A stretch of DNA of 17,445 nt from Hadarchaeum sp964343275 (GTDB lineage: Archaea; Hadarchaeota; Hadarchaeia; Hadarchaeales; Hadarchaeaceae): contig CAYFIY010000025.1 in NCBI GenBank assembly GCA_964343275.1, positions 1 through 17,445 of the forward strand, in the 5' to 3' direction. A model generated the notes under the pieces. The model did no database searches. It was given only the letters and a program-made list of their open reading frames with translations, and was not told the DNA's origin. This document shows positions 15,308 to 17,445 of the stretch, piece by piece. The number at the start of each line of letters is the position of its first letter. Position 1 is the stretch's first letter. Position numbers and translations under genes: made by a program.

Positions 15308-15484
15308 ATGGCATATGGTGGACAAAGAAGGAATTTCGGTGGGCCAAGAAAGAGTTTCGGACCACGAGAGATGCACAAAGCGACTTGCGCCAACTGTAAA
15401 GCTGAGTGCGAAGTCCCTTTCAAGCCGACCGAAGGAAGACCTGTTTACTGCAGGGACTGCTTTGCAAAGCAACGAAGATATTGA
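15308..15484 (+). CDS. CxxC-x17-CxxC zinc-binding mini-protein
   Basis: The 58-residue protein has a Gly/Arg-rich N terminus (MAYGGQRRNFGGPRKSFGPR) followed by one zinc-binding module: CANC, then 17 residues including ECEVPFKPTEGRPVY, then CRDC. The spacing is exactly that of the small CxxC-x17-CxxC family, found in many archaea and bacteria and thought to bind nucleic acids. The RGG-like N terminus fits RNA binding, but this is inference. An ATG at 15293 is in frame but overlaps the GGGAGAG ribosome site (15295-15301), which is seven bases before the ATG at 15308, so the latter is chosen. The gene stands alone with its own promoter, a long leader and a T-rich terminator about 70 bases downstream. 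Confidence 0.85.
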   Translation: MAYGGQRRNFGGPRKSFGPREMHKATCANCKAECEVPFKPTEGRPVYCRDCFAKQRRY

Positions 15485-15555
15485 AACACCCATAATTTTA
15501 CCCAGCTGTTGAAATTTTGGGCCTGTTTGTCTCGGTTGACAGCAGCAGTTGATAC

Positions 15556-15587
15556 ATTTTTTATTTTTTTTATTTTTTTTATTTTTC
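15556..15587 (+). terminator. T-rich transcription terminator
   Basis: Four T-runs (of 6, 8, 8 and 5 bases) separated by single A bases form a tract at 15557-15587 with no strong hairpin before it. This is the classic factor-independent archaeal stop signal and lies about 70 bases after the mini-protein gene. Confidence 0.75.
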
Positions 15588-15974
15588 CAATCTAGTTCGA
15601 CACTCTGACCAAATAAGAGCGCAGCTGTTTTGCTCGAAGTATCTCCAAAATGGAATATCCCTACTATTTTTCATGATCGCTTTAAAAGAAAAGAATGGCG
15701 AGTTAATGGCATCATGATGATGTGGTGAGGATTATATAAAATATTTATATTATCGCTGCTAAAGTGAAAGAAAAATCTGAAAAGTAAAATCTTAACCACC
15801 AAACCCAAACTGATGCGAGATACGGATTCTGGATCCATTCAATATGCTAAGATATTTATTGCATCGTTTTACACTCTTGCCAGCCAATTTCCATACCTCT
15901 AGAAAATATCCTAACTGAAAAAACATAGGTTAACTACTTAAGTCAAGTCCAGCGATTATCCCAAGGGCGAAGCC
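15588..15974. other. Gene-free stretch before proS with an unassigned TATA box
   Basis: No gene of normal length is visible here. ATTATATAAAATATTTATAT (15731-15750) looks like a strong TATA box but is about 225 bases before the proS start. It would give either a long proS leader or a separate small RNA starting near 15762. A weaker candidate, TACTTAAGT at about 15935-15943, is better placed for proS. No open frame with a ribosome site follows the strong TATA box. Confidence 0.4.
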
Positions 15975-17405
15975 GTGGCCAAACGAGAGCGATGGAAAAA
16001 GGACTTCAGTATCTGGTTCAACGAAGTCCTGCAAAGCGCCGACATCATGGAAACCCGCTATCCAGTGAAAGGCCTTTACGTCTGGCTTCCTCATGGGCTG
16101 AGTCTTCGCAACAGAGCCCTGATAGAACTAAGGAAACTGCTCGAAGATAACGGCCATAAGGAGGTTCTCTTTCCACTTCTCATCCCCGAGAACCTATTAA
16201 AGAAGGAGTCCGAACACATCAGGGGTTTTGAAGGACAGGTCTATTGGGTTACTCACGGTGGTCGCGACAAGCTCGACGTGAAACTTGCTTTACGTCCTAC
16301 CTCTGAGACATCCATGTACCCAATGTTCGCCCTTTGGATCCGCTCCCACGCTGACCTTCCTCTCAAAATCTATCAGGTCGTCAACATCTTTCGCTACGAA
16401 ACAAAAATGACCAAGCCACTGATCAGGCTCCGGGAAGTCACCACATTCAAGGAGGCGCACACCGCCCACACAACTGCCGAAGAAGCAGAAACCCAAGTTA
16501 AGGAAGCGATAAAAATCTATAAAAAATTCTTTGACCATCTCAGCGTACCCTACGTGGTGACCAAGCGTCCGCCCTGGGACACCTTTGCCGGTGCCCACTA
16601 CTCGGTGGCTTTCGACACGCTAGCTCCTGATGGGAGGACTTTGCAAATAGGAACCATCCACAACCTCGGGCAGAACTTCGCCAAGGTCTACGGTCTGACC
16701 TACGAAACCGAGGGGGGAAAGCACCAGCACGTGCACCAAACTTGTTACGGGATCTCGGAGCGAGCGATAGCCTCAGTGATAATGATACATGGCGATGACA
16801 ACGGGTTGTGCCTGCCTTACAACGTGGCACCCACCCAAGTAGTCGTGATACCCATTCCATACAAAGAGAAGGAAGCGCCAGTAGGGAGGACAGCCATAGA
16901 GGTGAGAAGAGAACTTAATGGTGCAGGTTTTAGGGTCCAAATCGATGACCGGGACATCCGCCCAGGAAACAAGTTCTACTACTGGGAGCGTCGGGGTGTG
17001 CCGCTCAGAATCGAGATCGGGCCAAATGATTTTGAGAACAAACAGGTGATCGCTGTTCGTCGCGACACGGGCGAGAAACTGACTATTCCAAGAAAATTAC
17101 TCACGACAAAGGTAAAACAAATCCTAGATAAAATTGGGAAAAATCTCAAAGAGCGGGCTTGGAAAAATTTCCGCGATTACGTGATAGACGCAACGGACAT
17201 CGAGACCGCGAAGGATGCGTTAAAAAAGCGTGGCATCGCGAGATTACCCTGGTGTGGTCAAGAGTCCTGCGGGAAGGAGATTGGAGAAAAAACAGGGGGG
17301 GAGGTGCTGGGAGAAGAACTGGAAAACAAGCCAGAACCAACTTCGACCTGTGCAGCCTGTTCGGAGAGAGCAAAGATAAACGCGCTGGTGGCCAAGACCT
17401 ACTGA
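15975..17405 (+). CDS. proS: Prolyl-tRNA synthetase, archaeal/eukaryal type
   Basis: ProRS attaches proline to tRNA-Pro. The 476-residue protein is a class II synthetase without the bacterial editing insertion. YPVKGLYVWLP (29-39) lies in motif 1. The TSE loop is in LRPTSET (106-112). Motif 2 spans FRYE (139-142) to RLREVTTFKEAH (151-162). GISERAIASVI (249-259) is motif 3. The anticodon-binding domain begins near 285. The C-terminal domain carries four cysteines for zinc (C427, C432, C459, C462) and ends in Tyr, as archaeal and eukaryal enzymes do. The only in-frame start is GTG at 15975; a stop lies 12 codons upstream. No clear Shine-Dalgarno site is present. The gene is complete and appears to be read alone. 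Confidence 0.96.
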   Translation: MAKRERWKKDFSIWFNEVLQSADIMETRYPVKGLYVWLPHGLSLRNRALIELRKLLEDNGHKEVLFPLLIPENLLKKESEHIRGFEGQVYWVTHGGRDKLDVKLALRPTSETSMYPMFALWIRSHADLPLKIYQVVNIFRYETKMTKPLIRLREVTTFKEAHTAHTTAEEAETQVKEAIKIYKKFFDHLSVPYVVTKRPPWDTFAGAHYSVAFDTLAPDGRTLQIGTIHNLGQNFAKVYGLTYETEGGKHQHVHQTCYGISERAIASVIMIHGDDNGLCLPYNVAPTQVVVIPIPYKEKEAPVGRTAIEVRRELNGAGFRVQIDDRDIRPGNKFYYWERRGVPLRIEIGPNDFENKQVIAVRRDTGEKLTIPRKLLTTKVKQILDKIGKNLKERAWKNFRDYVIDATDIETAKDALKKRGIARLPWCGQESCGKEIGEKTGGEVLGEELENKPEPTSTCAACSERAKINALVAKTY

Positions 17406-17445
17406 AGGGATACTACGCGCTATGGATGTCAAACCACACTAGATA

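Noticed and set aside
15222..15512. 96-codon plus-strand frame overlapping the zinc mini-protein
   Set aside because: It has no ribosome site, no known motif, and overlaps the well-supported CxxC gene in another frame.
15714..15780. ATGATGA and CTGA as C and D boxes of a C/D guide RNA
   Set aside because: The internal D'/C' boxes are poor (CTGC, GTGAAAG) and leave only six bases before the D box, too short for a guide.
1..17445. CRISPR arrays, insertion sequences, integrase or attachment sites
   Set aside because: No regularly spaced repeats, transposase or integrase motifs, or paired terminal repeats were seen anywhere in the window.

Overview
The window reads as archaeal DNA. Pantoate kinase, the archaeal type of phosphopantetheine adenylyltransferase, two PurP-family ATP-grasp proteins, a nicotinate phosphoribosyltransferase with a C-terminal four-Cys ribbon and an archaeal/eukaryal-type prolyl-tRNA synthetase are all present. 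TATA boxes sit about 25 bases before likely transcription starts, several genes start with GTG or TTG, and there is an oligo-T termination signal. A ferritin-like rubrerythrin relative fits an anaerobic or microaerophilic life. The exact lineage cannot be fixed from the sequence alone.

Layout. (1) 20-540, plus strand: a dead nitroreductase gene with two stops and a frameshift. (2) 561-7975, minus strand: a compact gene train. In transcription order it is alpha/beta hydrolase, nicotinamidase, nicotinate phosphoribosyltransferase, glutamate 5-kinase (ProB), glutamate-5-semialdehyde dehydrogenase (ProA), phosphopantetheine adenylyltransferase, CoaBC and pantoate kinase. From nicotinamidase onward the gaps are 23 bases or less, or the genes touch or overlap. 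The train joins NAD salvage, the first two steps of proline synthesis and three steps of coenzyme A synthesis. (3) 8271-11620, plus strand: two overlapping purP paralogues for a late step of purine synthesis, then an M24-family Xaa-Pro peptidase. (4) 11887-12306: a small rubrerythrin-like protein behind a TATA box flanked by two inverted repeats. (5) 12307-13915: an AT-richer accessory stretch holding a set of hairpins, a DUF6512-like membrane-protein gene broken by frameshifts and stops, a small basic antitoxin-like protein, and an apparent coding relic. (6) 13916-15052: an MFS transporter. (7) 15308-15484: a 58-residue CxxC-x17-CxxC zinc-binding protein. (8) 15485-15974: a gene-free gap with a T-rich terminator and an unassigned TATA box. 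(9) 15975-17405: prolyl-tRNA synthetase, complete.

The core metabolic genes are intact while the accessory parts hold at least two clear pseudogenes, so gene decay looks confined to dispensable genes. I saw no CRISPR array, insertion sequence, tRNA or rRNA. I did not find a convincing undescribed multi-gene system. The most interesting leads are the cofactor/proline supra-operon, the overlapping purP pair with a diverged ATP-binding segment in the first copy, the operator-like repeats before the rubrerythrin gene, and the structured region 12400-12503.
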